Under the pieces are notes generated by a model. The model was not told where the DNA came from. It saw only the letters and a list, made by a program, of their open reading frames with translations, and did no database searches. Shown here in pieces: positions 22,990 to 33,356 of a stretch of DNA of 64,000 nt. Position 1 is the first letter of the stretch. The number at the start of each line of letters is the position of its first letter. Both the position numbers and the translations under genes were made by a program. Source of the stretch: Rhizoclosmatium globosum (Eukaryota; Chytridiomycota; Chytridiomycetes; Chytridiales; Chytriomycetaceae). The stretch is taken from assembly GCA_002104985.1 (NCBI GenBank), contig MCGO01000118.1, positions 1 to 64,000 of the forward strand, read 5' to 3'.

Positions 22990-25215
22990 TAACCAACTGT
23001 GTTTATACCAGCTAAAACTCATACAAGGCCTAACAATGTACAACCATATACTTTTATCCTCATTGATTGTAGTCGCAGAAATCCGCCAGCTCAAAATCAG
23101 ACTGAATGCACCACTTGGGGGAACACCACCAAGCTAACACACACAGCAGTCCTAATTACGCCATGACACCATCTCTCAAGCAGATACCATATACTATTCT
23201 CTTCATTGATTGTAGTCGCAGAAATCTGCCAGCTGTAACTCAGTCTGAATGCACCACTTGGGAGAACACCACCAAGCTAACACACACAGCAGTCCTAATT
23301 ACGCCACCACACCATCTCTCAAGCAGATACCATATACTATTCTCTTCATTGATTGTAGTCGCAGAAATCCGCCAGCTCAAAATCAGACTGAAAGCACCAC
23401 TTGGGGGAACACCACCAAGCTAACACACACAGCAGTCCTAATTACGCCACCACACCATCTCTCAAGCAGATACCATATACTATTCTCTTCATTGATTGTA
23501 GTCGCAGAAATCTGCCAGCTGTAACTCAGTCTGAATGCACCACTTGGGAGAACACCACCAAGCTAACACACACAGCAGTCCTAATTACGCCACCACACCA
23601 TCTCTCAAGCAGATACCATATACTATTCTCTTCATTGATTGTAGTCGCAGAAATCCGCCAGCTCAAAATCGGACTGAAAGCACCACTTGGGGGAACACCA
23701 CCAAGCTAACACACACAGCAGTCCTAATTACGCCACCACACCATCTCTCAAGCAGATACCATATACTATTCTCTTCATTGATTGTAGTCGCAGAAATCCG
23801 CCAGCTGTAACTCAGTCTGAATGCACCACTTGGGAGAACACCACCAAGCTAACACACACAGCAGTCCTAATTACGCCACCACACCATCTCTCAAGCAGAT
23901 ACCATATACTATTCTCTTCATTGATTGTAGTCGCAGAAATCCGCCAGCTCAAAATCAGACTGAAAGCACCACTTGGGGGAACACCACCAAGCTAACACAC
24001 ACAGCAGTCCTAATTACGCCACCACACCATCTCTCAAGCAGATACCATATACTATTCTCTTCATTGATTGTAGTCGCAGAAATCCGCCAGCTGTAACTCA
24101 GTCTGAATGCACCACTTGGGAGAACACCACCAAGCTAACACACACAGCAGTCCTAATTACGCCACCACACCATCTCTCAAGCAGATACCATATACTATTC
24201 TCTTCATTGATTGTAGTCGCAGAAATCCGCCAGCTCAAAATCAGACTGAAAGCACCACTTGGGGGAACACCACCAAGCTAACACACACAGCAGTCCTAAT
24301 TACGCCACCACACCATCTCTCAAGCAGATACCATATACTATTCTCTTCATTGATTGTAGTCGCAGAAATCTGCCAGCTGTAACTCAGTCTGAATGCACCA
24401 CTTGGGAGAACACCACCAAGCTAACACACACAGCAGTCCTAATTACGCCATGACACCATCTCTCAAGCAGATACCATATACTATTCTCTTCATTGATTGT
24501 AGTCGCAGAAATCCGCCAGCTGTAACTCAGTCTGAATGCACCACTTGGGAGAACACCACCAAGCTAACACACACAGCAGTCCTAATTACGCCACCACACC
24601 ATCTCTCAAGCAGATACCATATACTATTCTCTTCATTGATTGTAGTCGCAGAAATCCGCCAGCTGTAACTCAGTCTGAATGCACCACTTGGGAGAACACC
24701 ACCAAGCTAACACACACAGCAGTCCTAATTACGCCATGACACCATCTCTCAAGCAGATACCATATACTATTCTCTTCATTGATTGTAGTCGCAGAAATCC
24801 GCCAGCTGTAACTCAGTCTGAATGCACCACTTGGGAGAACACCACCAAGCTAACACACACAGCAGTCCTAATTACGCCACCACACCATCTCTCAAGCAGA
24901 TACCATATACTATTCTCTTCATTGATTGTAGTCGCAGAAATCCGCCAGCTGTAACTCAGACTGAAAGCACCACTTGGGGGAACACCACCAAGCTAACACA
25001 CACAGCAGTCCTAATTACGCCACCACACCATCTCTCAAGCAGATACCATATACTATTCTCTTCATTGATTGTAGTCGCAGAAATCCGCCAGCTGTAACTC
25101 AGACTGAAAGCACCACTTGGGGGAACACCACCAAGCTAACACACACAGCAGTCCTAATTACGCCACCACACCATCTCTCAAGCAGATACCATATACTATT
25201 CTCTTCATTGATTGT
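22990..25215. repeat. 143-bp tandem satellite array
   Basis: From about 23102 to 25215 a 143-bp unit recurs head-to-tail, 14 complete copies plus a partial last one, with a strongly diverged copy on the left edge (about 22990-23101). Two subtypes differ at the junction: one has GCTCAAAATCAGACTGAAAG and ACTTGGGGG, the other GCTGTAACTCAGTCTGAATG and ACTTGGGAG. They alternate (286-bp dimer) through about 24390, then single-type copies follow. Copies are nearly identical otherwise. The 91-102-residue open frames inside are artefacts of the repeat: 143 is not a multiple of three, so the frame rotates every unit. It sits between METTL15 and a decayed hAT element. Confidence 0.97.
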
Positions 25216-25499
25216 AAAGAGAAAATTTTGAAAAACGCAACAATCGTGCATTGTCCTGCCCGGCCCTCCCCTGGACTCATAAGCCGTCGTTCAGCCTTTC
25301 TGTACTCAACAAGCCCAATTTGCCACTACTGCACCAAATTGTTCTGACATCCCCAAGAATATTTTGGAAAATATATACATTTGGAAGAGGTGGATTGTTT
25401 AAGTGTGATTGCATGTTGCTCTGGGCAGCTTCAGAAGTAGGTGTTGATTGGTTGGGGAAAGTGTGTTGTGAATTGTTTTCCCTTTTCTTCTTTATTATC

Positions 25500-26320
25500 C
25501 CAGTTTAACTGGGATATTATCCATAACAGTTGGCTATGCGGAACGACTGGAACAACTTCAATGTCTGCTGCACATTCTTAATCTTGCTGTAACAGATGCA
25601 ATCACTGGTCTTTGCAGCCTATCAACTATAATTGGAGACAAAGACAATGTCTGGTTAAGGTGATTTCGATGAACCTGACTCTGAGGAAACAGACCCTTTG
25701 TACACAGAGCCTAATGATGGTGTAGGCAACAATGATGATGAGAAACCAATGGTAAGTTCTATGTATGAGATGATCAATCCCCTTCTACATCTCTGGAAGC
25801 CATTGAATGCTGTGATGACTACAGTGAAACCACGAGAGTATGCAAAGTACTGCTCTCATTTCTCACGAGATCCAGATATGGCATTCAAGGAATCTGACTG
25901 GGAATTGTTCCTTGCAGTTAAACAATTCCTTGAGCCATTTTATACTGCTTCCAAGCGTCTTTTGGTTGGAGATTGACCCTGTCTTACAACTTGTGTAATT
26001 CAATGAGATCTATCAAAAACGGAGATAGTCCACAATATTTGAAGTCTGGAGCTGGAGCTGCTCTGGTTAAGTTGAAAAAGCATGCCTTCAAGATGTGTGT
26101 ATATCATCCCAACTGGTATGTTATTTATTGTTTGTTATGTGAGCTTTTTGACACCATTCAGTCTTAGATCCATGCCGCAAACTGGCCTCTTTTGAATATC
26201 ACCCATACATGTCGCAATTGCATGTCAAGTCTTGAATGAAAGCTGTGTTTGGTGGCTATTCTGTCAAGTATGGCTCAATAACGAACCTCAGCAGCAAAGC
26301 CAATCAGTTCCTTTTTGACG
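25500..26320 (+). mobile_element. Degenerate hAT-family transposase remnant
   Basis: Broken frames resemble the RNase H-like core of hAT transposases: CLLHILNLAVTDAI near 25570-25605 (the conserved CxxHxLNL region), then NPLLHLWKPLNAVMTTVK and DWELFLAVKQFLEPFYTASKRL (25785-25970), followed by a stop and further decayed pieces to about 26320. No intact ORF, terminal inverted repeats or BED finger could be identified. It is clearly non-functional. Its border on the satellite array suggests the two share a repeat-rich island between METTL15 and the kinase gene. Confidence 0.7.
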
Positions 26321-26803
26321 CATATACCGAAGACCCCAAGGATTACCCCGATCCCCGACCCGTTTCATCATGGTGCACCCAAATCCGACACTGACCCAAC
26401 CTGTTTGCACCTTATGATGAAGACAGCGTCGAGTGTGATGGAACCGGGGAAGATGCTTGAAGTGCGTGTTAAGCTGTTACATATGTGTTGACAAACCAAG
26501 TGTTTTTATTAAAAATTGTACTGTGATTTTACTTGCACTTAATTTAGTGTCCTTCATAATTAGTGTTGACGAATACTGCCAAGGGTCTACTATATTTTGA
26601 ATGCAATCTTGAAGTAGTAGGATAGTAGGGAAAAGAGTTGTGGCGAGTGGTGTGAGCTGGTGAGTGTGTTGGACCTTCGGCGGGGTTTTCGTATGGGGAT
26701 TTTGAACTCTTCCTCAGTCAAACCCTTCAAACACAAACATCAGATATCTCGTCTGTACTGCGTGTGCATACTGATATTAGATAAGGAAGCATCTCACTAA
26801 GTA
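26321..26803. other. Interval without recognised gene
   Basis: AT-rich 483 bp between the transposase remnant and the kinase start. No open frame or motif supported; it presumably includes the kinase promoter. Confidence 0.4.
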
Positions 26804-29266
26804 ATGCAGTCATTGATGGAGCCTCGGCAGGTGGGCGTTCTGAGCTGCCAAATGTCGATACTAATGCCGCAAATAGTTCGCCGCGCAGGTCCCTTTGCAG
26901 TTAATCCTGAAAGACCTTCAGGCGCTGGAAGCTGACCAAACGTCAGCTGACTTACAGTTACATGAAGCTCTGCTTCAAATCACCACTACTCGCGAAAACA
27001 ACTGCCTCCAAAAAAGGAAGATCAAAAGAATCGTTGACCTTGTATCCCATATTCTGGATACTGAAAACGATTCTTTTGTTGTTCTTCATGAAGCTTGGCT
27101 TGCTGCATCCAGACAACCGATAGTTGAAGAATCTCGCGACGATTTGAAGCAGCAGAGGGACGAGAGGAGCTCAAGTCTTTGTAGAACACTTGAGAGTCTC
27201 TCAGCTCTTTCGAAAGGCGCAGACCGTGCAGCTACATTCCTATCCACTGCATCGGCAAATAGAGTTCCTTCAAACGCTGAAGAACCCTCTGCAAATCTAC
27301 TTCTCACTGGAACAGCAGCTGCTTTGTGTACTTTGCCCATCAGTGACAATGATTTGCCAAAATTTGAAGCTATTGTACCGGCCAAATTAACTATACATTC
27401 CGAATTCAATGCGAGTTCGACCATCGCGGCTTTAGCTCCTCCGACTCTTTTATCAAACGTTCATATGACAGCTTGTCCTACACCATCTACAGCAACGTTT
27501 TTGTCTGTTGAAAGAGATGAGTTCCCAAAAACAAATGTAATGCCAGTTCAGAAAAATGTCTTGCCTCAACCACCCAAAGTGGTGGAATCTTCATTAACTG
27601 AGTTGGATGCTGTGACTTCAACAATGCCACTGATACTTTCAGTTCCTCTGACCAAAGCTAGCCTTCCCGTATCCTCTGCAGCCGAGCCTATTATTTCTGT
27701 TGTCCGGGCTGAATTTATTCAAAAAGATGACAAAATTGTTCAGTTATGTGGGGAACAAAATGCATTGGTATTCGGGCAGATTGGAGAAGAAGGAGTTGAT
27801 GTTGGTTTTCCAAAGAAACATATGGAAGCAAAGGTAAGAGGTATGAGTAGAGCCAAACACATACTTACTCTAAACATAGCATTTCAAAATCTATCAAAAA
27901 GTATCAGAGCCTTGGAAAGGTGTAATGATCAACTGCTTAACGGAGAAAGGGATTTCTGTTCTCAAATCTCCATATTCGGGACAGACAAGGCATCTGCATA
28001 AAGGCGATAAACGTCTTCTTGTTGACGGTGATGTCATCACAGCCGGTGGTTCAACATTTCGGTACCGAAACGTTCCTTGCGTGGATGTCCTTGTTGCCAA
28101 GTTCTTTATCAGCAAGAATTCGTTAGGAGATGGTGCCACAGGGAAAGTTGTTGCTATCAAGGACAGAATGACTGGGATGTTATGGGCGGCCAAAATTCCA
28201 GAGTCGCGAAACCTTTCCGTGCTGCAGGCGTTCCGACGAGAGGCTGAAATTCTTGCCAAATTGAAGAACCGGTCAGGGATTGTCCAATTGCAGGAAGTTT
28301 TGGAAGGAGACGGACAGATATACATCATTTTGGAATATCTACCGCGTGGTTCTTTAGAAGACTTCATTAATGCATCGGGACCAGCTTCTGAAGCCGTTGT
28401 AAAAACCTGGGTTTTGAAAATGGTGGAAATTCTTCAGGTATGTAGTTAAATTTCTGATGTACAGTATTCAGCTAACTGTTCAACAGCTTTTGGATGACAT
28501 GGGAATCATTCACCAGGATTGGAAACCATCAAATCTCGTATTTGATTCGACGATGAACCTGAAGTTGATTGACTTTGGATGCGGTAAGGAGGCAGTTTCA
28601 TCAACTCTCCGAGAAGGAACTGTGTCATTTATGGCCCCAGAAGTACTTGAACGGAAAGAGCATGACCAACGCGCAGAACTTTACAGTTTAGGTCTGATTA
28701 TTGTGTATTCACTTTGTGGGGAATCCTTATGGGGCTGTGAGGCTACAGAGAAGGAGATTTCCTCCCGAATGAAACTGGGTGCTCTCACGCTACAAAAGAT
28801 TGACCATATTTCTAAAGACGGGTGTCATTTGATTGAAACTTTACTCGCGTATGATCGCGATGGTCGTCCTCGGTTGGAAGAGATACGAAACCACAAATGG
28901 TTTTCAATCGATAATCGATATGAGAAGACAACTTCGAAATTCTCCTACATCCATGACACAGCTTCCAGAACAAACTTCATTCTAGTTCGTGATCTGATGA
29001 AAAGCGCGGACCTGAGGAAAGCGGTGCAGGGTTTCAGCATTGAAGGGATGGTTTATGAGGATATTGATCAATCCTTCAAAGACGCATTCAACCAAATGAA
29101 AATTTCCGAACCTGAGGTAACTTCTACAAAAAGGGCGATCCCGTTGCATGCTGCGAATTTGACGATTATTGAGGCTTGGTGCAACTCAAACGCCCACAGT
29201 CTGAACCTTGTAAAAGACGCTCGTAAAAGACTGCTTGTTATGGAGGTTAAAGAAATAGTTTTTTAA
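26804..29266 (+). CDS. FHA-domain protein kinase (Rad53/Chk2/Dun1-like class)
   Basis: Proposed exons 26804-26830, 26889-27833, 27880-28437 and 28487-29266 give 2310 nt, 769 residues, with no frameshift. The 27-nt first exon is inferred because no in-frame ATG precedes the coding sequence; its intron has a perfect TACTAAT branch site. Residues 1-290 are a Ser/Thr-rich region with a short coiled coil. An FHA phosphothreonine-binding domain follows: VFGQIGEEGVDVGF..KHMEAKHFKIYQ and LLVDGDVITAGG. The kinase domain has a glycine loop (GDGATGKV), the VAIK lysine as WAAK, IILEYLPRGSLEDF, DFG (LIDFGCG) and APE (FMAPEVLE). The HRD motif reads HQDWKPSN, so the Arg is replaced. FHA plus kinase occurs in checkpoint kinases; the exact orthologue is unclear. 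A C-terminal tail of about 120 residues is unassigned. Confidence 0.82.
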
Positions 29267-29324
29267 GAGTCTGAATTCATTTTAGTAATAAATATTTTTG
29301 AAAGATCGAAGAAAAGAAAAGAAA

Positions 29325-29604
29325 ATGATGAAAATGCATCAAGTTGATGACGTTGACCAAGCCATCGACAACGCTTTGGCAGCGCAGGACCAGCTGGAAG
29401 TGTTCCGCCTGCTATTTGGACGACGTATCGGACACGGACACTCCGGATTTTACATTGAAGCAGCCAAGTGTTCCTGTAAGTTCCAGGTTTTTCTATTAAG
29501 TTTTTGGTTAATTAAATAACGATGCTGTCAATGTAGGGAGGATGCGAGAGTTCGGTGGCTTGAAACTGGAGCCAAGCTCTGTCGCGGAAAGGAACGCGTG
29601 TTAG
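29325..29604 (+). CDS. Small hypothetical protein
   Basis: Not recognised. An ATG at 29325 and a possible intron 29476-29536 (GTAAGT...AATGTAG) give a protein of about 72 residues, starting MMKMHQVDDVDQAIDNALAAQ, with no signal peptide or membrane segment. The same strand further right (to about 30190) has several short open pieces, so a longer gene broken by frameshifts is possible. It lies 58 bp after the kinase stop codon. Confidence 0.35.
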
Positions 29605-30299
29605 GCAAGACACGCTCAATGCAATGCTTGGAAACTCCAACGATGACTCTGACGATGACAATGAGGAGTCTGATGAGAGTAACAACTAAGACAAGAGTGC
29701 AAAGCCGATGAAGGAGCAAGTAGAAAGTACAACTCTTGTCATACAAGGAATTATCAAAGACCACGATGAAATCGAGCCTGCATCAGCTTTGTTGTTTGAT
29801 ACTCCATTGGCTAAATGTCTGATTGGGAGAAATGGCTGTAACGTAAATCTCTTTGACCCAAACAGCAAACAACCTCCAATTTTCTGTCATAAAGTTATTA
29901 TCTGAATTCTCTTTTTTTACATCATGTCCAATTTATTTTGGCTTGAATTCGACTAGAATTTACTTGATGTTTGCAAATCTTACCCAGGTCACAAAAATCT
30001 CCGGAAAATGTTTGGAAAACAGAGGTGGCACGAGTTTGTAGTAACGGTGAAGGGGGAGGTGAAAGTGACAGTGAAAACAATGGATTTGATCATGACGGAG
30101 AAGAAAAGGGTGAAGAGGACAGCATGTTTAGTGTCAGAGGTATTGCAACAGATAACGAGGGTCGAGGTACAAATAAGTGTCGCAAACTTTAGCAGTCAAT
30201 TCAATTCGATCGTTTTGACGTTACTATCATAAAACTCTCAATATTGCATTCGCTTACAATCTTTTATTTTTATCTCTGATTTAATAACTCTTCCGTGCA
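29605..30299. other. Interval without a supported gene
   Basis: Several 60-75-codon frames exist here, one with an acidic Glu/Ser-rich stretch near 30040-30120, but none has recognisable motifs. It may be a 3' UTR or the rest of the preceding hypothetical gene. Confidence 0.35.
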
Positions 30300-31410
30300 C
30301 TATGGATTCATACTATTCATACTCAAAGCAGTATCATGCGATTTTCTCACATTCTTGCTCGTCACAGCTAAAGACGCAAACATGACATTCTCATTTAAAG
30401 GACTCCCCGTATCGCTCGATCCAATTCCAAATTTGGACTGCTTCATTTCTGTTTGACTGTCAAGCTCCGACAACGCCGCACGTGCCTTCTCCTTCAAACA
30501 ACTTGCACTCAACCTAATAGTATCTTTCTTTCCGTTATTTCGTTCAACCCACATTCGAATCTTCAAAATCGCCATATTTGCATTTGCGATTCCCATCAAC
30601 GTGGCACACATCGACTGTAGAAGGTTGGTGTACATGTTGTTCATACCCAACACAGCAGCAAGGGAAAAGATGGAAATGGCAATATAAAGCGTAAAACATC
30701 CCATCATTCCATGAGCTGCAATAATTTGGAACTGAAGTGTTTGGATGGGATCGCTTTCAAGCTGGTCTCGAGCGTAATTGAGATATCGAATAAAACATAG
30801 CAAAAGAATCGTATCAAATATTGTGATCGTCGAAGCTGTTATTAAGAGAGCGAAGAAATAGAGCCATGGCGCAACTTGTGCGATGATGTCGGTTGGATTC
30901 GTTATTGTTGGAGGCATCACTGTGTGTAATACTGCAGTTCCAGTTTGAAAGACAAGGATGGCAGGAGTTGCAGCTATTAAACGCGAAATGGTTCGTAAAT
31001 GATGTGGCGCAATCTGGTTAAGGATCGGTTGGGATCGAGAATACGAGAATGCAATGTAACTGTATTCCATGAACGCGAGACATACTGCAAGAATAATTTT
31101 CTTTTAATTTAGCATTGTTTTTAAATGAAGGACACTTACGTGAGGCAGCAATGTAAGGAGTATGGTAAACTTGTGTATCATGATTTCCGGCTACCATGGT
31201 AGTATATAGAGCACAATAAACAGCTCCAGATGCGCTCGAAATTACCAATATAACATTGACACGCGTCCAAAAGGGCTCATTGTCGACCCAACTGACTTTT
31301 GCAATGAAGATCAAAATACCAAGAAGTGCAGACCCAAAGAGCACAGACGATACTGCGTAGATTATCACTGCTACTTCATCGGGTTTATGTGACCACTGAG
31401 CAGACATCAT
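30300..31410 (-). CDS. Seven-helix membrane protein, unknown
   Basis: Exons 31140-31410 and 30300-31084 give 1056 nt, 351 residues. Hydrophobic segments consistent with seven transmembrane helices are visible: VIIYAVSSVLFGSALLGILIF, VNVILVISSASGAVYCAL, YIAASLCLAFMEYSYIAF, RLIAATPAILVFQTGTAVL, APWLYFFALLITASTITIF, MMGCFTLYIAISIFSLAAVL and LLQSMCATLMGIANANMAIL. A short N-terminus (MMSAQWSHKPDEV) and a Ser-rich cytosolic tail of about 85 residues follow the layout of a GPCR-like receptor. No known GPCR signature is seen, so the functional class is an inference from topology. No frameshift. It is tail-to-tail with the preceding interval and co-oriented with the OSBP gene. Confidence 0.75.
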
Positions 31411-31667
31411 CGTCCTTTCAGCGACTGGTTTTGCAATTGAAATCTAACAATGGCTGTTAAACCCCGTTTCGTAAAACAATGGCGTTTCCGAAAAAGTTTA
31501 AGATTATAGATATTTATTCATCCGTTATACATATAGATGACTCGTGTCAACCCCAAAAGTCTCTATGCATCGTGTTCTCAGGTTTGTTGAATATTCGCGC
31601 TCTAAGTTGATCACACGCTATAGATGGGTCAACATTTGATAAACTATCGAGATATACATCAGCAAAC

Positions 31668-33308
31668 TTAACCATTGAAGTACTTAAAAACACTCAACTC
31701 TTCAATGTCAAGAGTCCATACATCGCCGTTGGCAACAAAAAACCGAGGATGCCATGCTTCTCCTTTGTCTTCACGAAGTTTGCAAATTCTTCGCTGATTC
31801 TCTTCGATAGCGGTTTTCTCGGCCGTAGCCTCATCCAAATCCTTGCTTAAAATTCCTTTCGTCACCTTTTTCCATAACCTAAGGAACAGGTCAAATGATA
31901 GTATTAAATTTAACAGTACCTTTGGCTTTCAAACGATTCCATTTCAGATTCGGGAGGGACGGTCTTGGGGCAAACAACGGCTGTTGCTGCGTTGAATAGA
32001 GACTTTCTTCGGCTGATAGTGTTGATCGGACTTGATGTTGTTGAGGTCATTGGTGACGGAATGGACAGCATAGCACTGCTCGCTTTATGCAATAATCCCT
32101 GGAGTGTGTTTGCAACTGACTTTGATGGCCTCGTGGGCGTGAGACTTCTGGGAGGAACATCTTGTAGAATGGAAGGACGACTCAATGTGTCAGACGAGTC
32201 TACTGAATTTTGACGAGAATGTCTTTGTAAACTTGATGAAGGTTGCTCCACAAACTTTTCAACAAATAGCTCGTCGGACCACTTCCCGGATATTTGAGCA
32301 ACGATAGTATTGCTGGATTTTTGTTTTATGGGCCCGTCCACCACATTGAGGCTTCGGTCACTGAATACACCACGTGTTTTGAAATCAATCGCTGTATACA
32401 AGTCCGTTTCGGCACATGTTATTGTCGCAACGTCTCCAAGCTCCGTATACATTGTACCAAACAATATTCCTCGAGCGTAAACATTTGGGAATGTGATGAC
32501 GTAGAGTTCACTTTCGCTTGGAGTTGCACCTTGGGGAGTGATTCGAATGCGTGTGCTTCCGTGCATAAGAGTGGCAGCACTATTCCCAAGAAAGCGAGAT
32601 TTCGGCCTTAGATCTCCATCAATGTGTATTCGATGATGAGGGTTGATGTATGTATACGTTGATATTGGAGGGTGATGCGAAACTTGTTCACAAACGTAGA
32701 ACGAGGTAGACCCATCAGACAGAGTCCACGAGCATCGAAAGAATTCACCAAGTACTGGATTGTAGGGCTTTTTTACGCCCTATTGCATATTTGAGCATCA
32801 ACCAGGAATAGAATCAAAGGGCAAACCTTTGGCCGAATATGCCAGCCAGATAGAAAGAAGCGCGTGACTGCAATAAAGCGGTCGACTGGGTCGTTCAGTG
32901 TTGGTATTCTAGTTAATTTGTCACTAGTTGGTAGGAACGTGAGAGTACGGCTTCACATACTCAGTAATCAGATCTGAATGGGAAAAGAAGTCTGTAATCT
33001 TTTCGCACATGGACCTGGTTTCAAGGACGAAGGTTGGAAGGGTAACCCTAAGTGCGTTGGACTGAGCAACCACCCACCCACCCACGAGGTTCCAATCACA
33101 CTCACTTGTGCAAGTCCATTCCAACTGTCAACTGCGAAACAAGCGAAAGCAGAATCGACCGTGGCTCATCGTCAAGAACTTCAACTTCGACGGTTTGGAT
33201 TGATGTGTGCGACTCAGCCGGTCCTGCCAATTCATGCGCACTTTCAAACTGGTCGTCTAAATCATCATTCGATGTCGGTGCAAAACGTGCGATGGAGTCT
33301 ACTGGCAT
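31668..33308 (-). CDS. Oxysterol-binding protein-related protein (ORP/Osh)
   Basis: A soluble lipid-transfer protein moving sterols or phosphoinositides at membrane contacts. The lipid-binding domain starts at SILLSLVSQLTVGMDLHKVTLP with TFVLETRSMCEKITDFFSH, then RFIAVTRFFLSGWHIRPKG, KKPYNPVLGEFFRC, and the family fingerprint EQVSHHPPIS (about 32680). FLGNSAATLMHGSTRI and ISGKWSDELFVEKF follow, and the C-terminus keeps ESQR-LWKKVTKGI, ENQRR and WHPRFF. There is no PH or ankyrin domain, so it is a short-form protein. An unusual Ser/Pro/Thr-rich insert of about 105 residues (31930-32250) lies inside the domain, between WSDEL and the ESRxLW element. At least four introns; the first is 33058-33109 approximately. 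Confidence 0.93.
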
Positions 33309-33356
33309 TGTTTTGGGAGAGATTCCAAAAATAAAATAAGAACAATACGCAATATT

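Noticed and set aside
22990..25215. CRISPR-like array
   Set aside because: Units are contiguous 143-bp repeats without unique spacers, in a eukaryotic context.
23106..25347. Series of 91-102-residue repeated ORFs starting MHHLGEHHQ or MGEHHQ
   Set aside because: They are translations of the 143-bp satellite, whose length is not a multiple of three; no codon constraint and no start or stop context.
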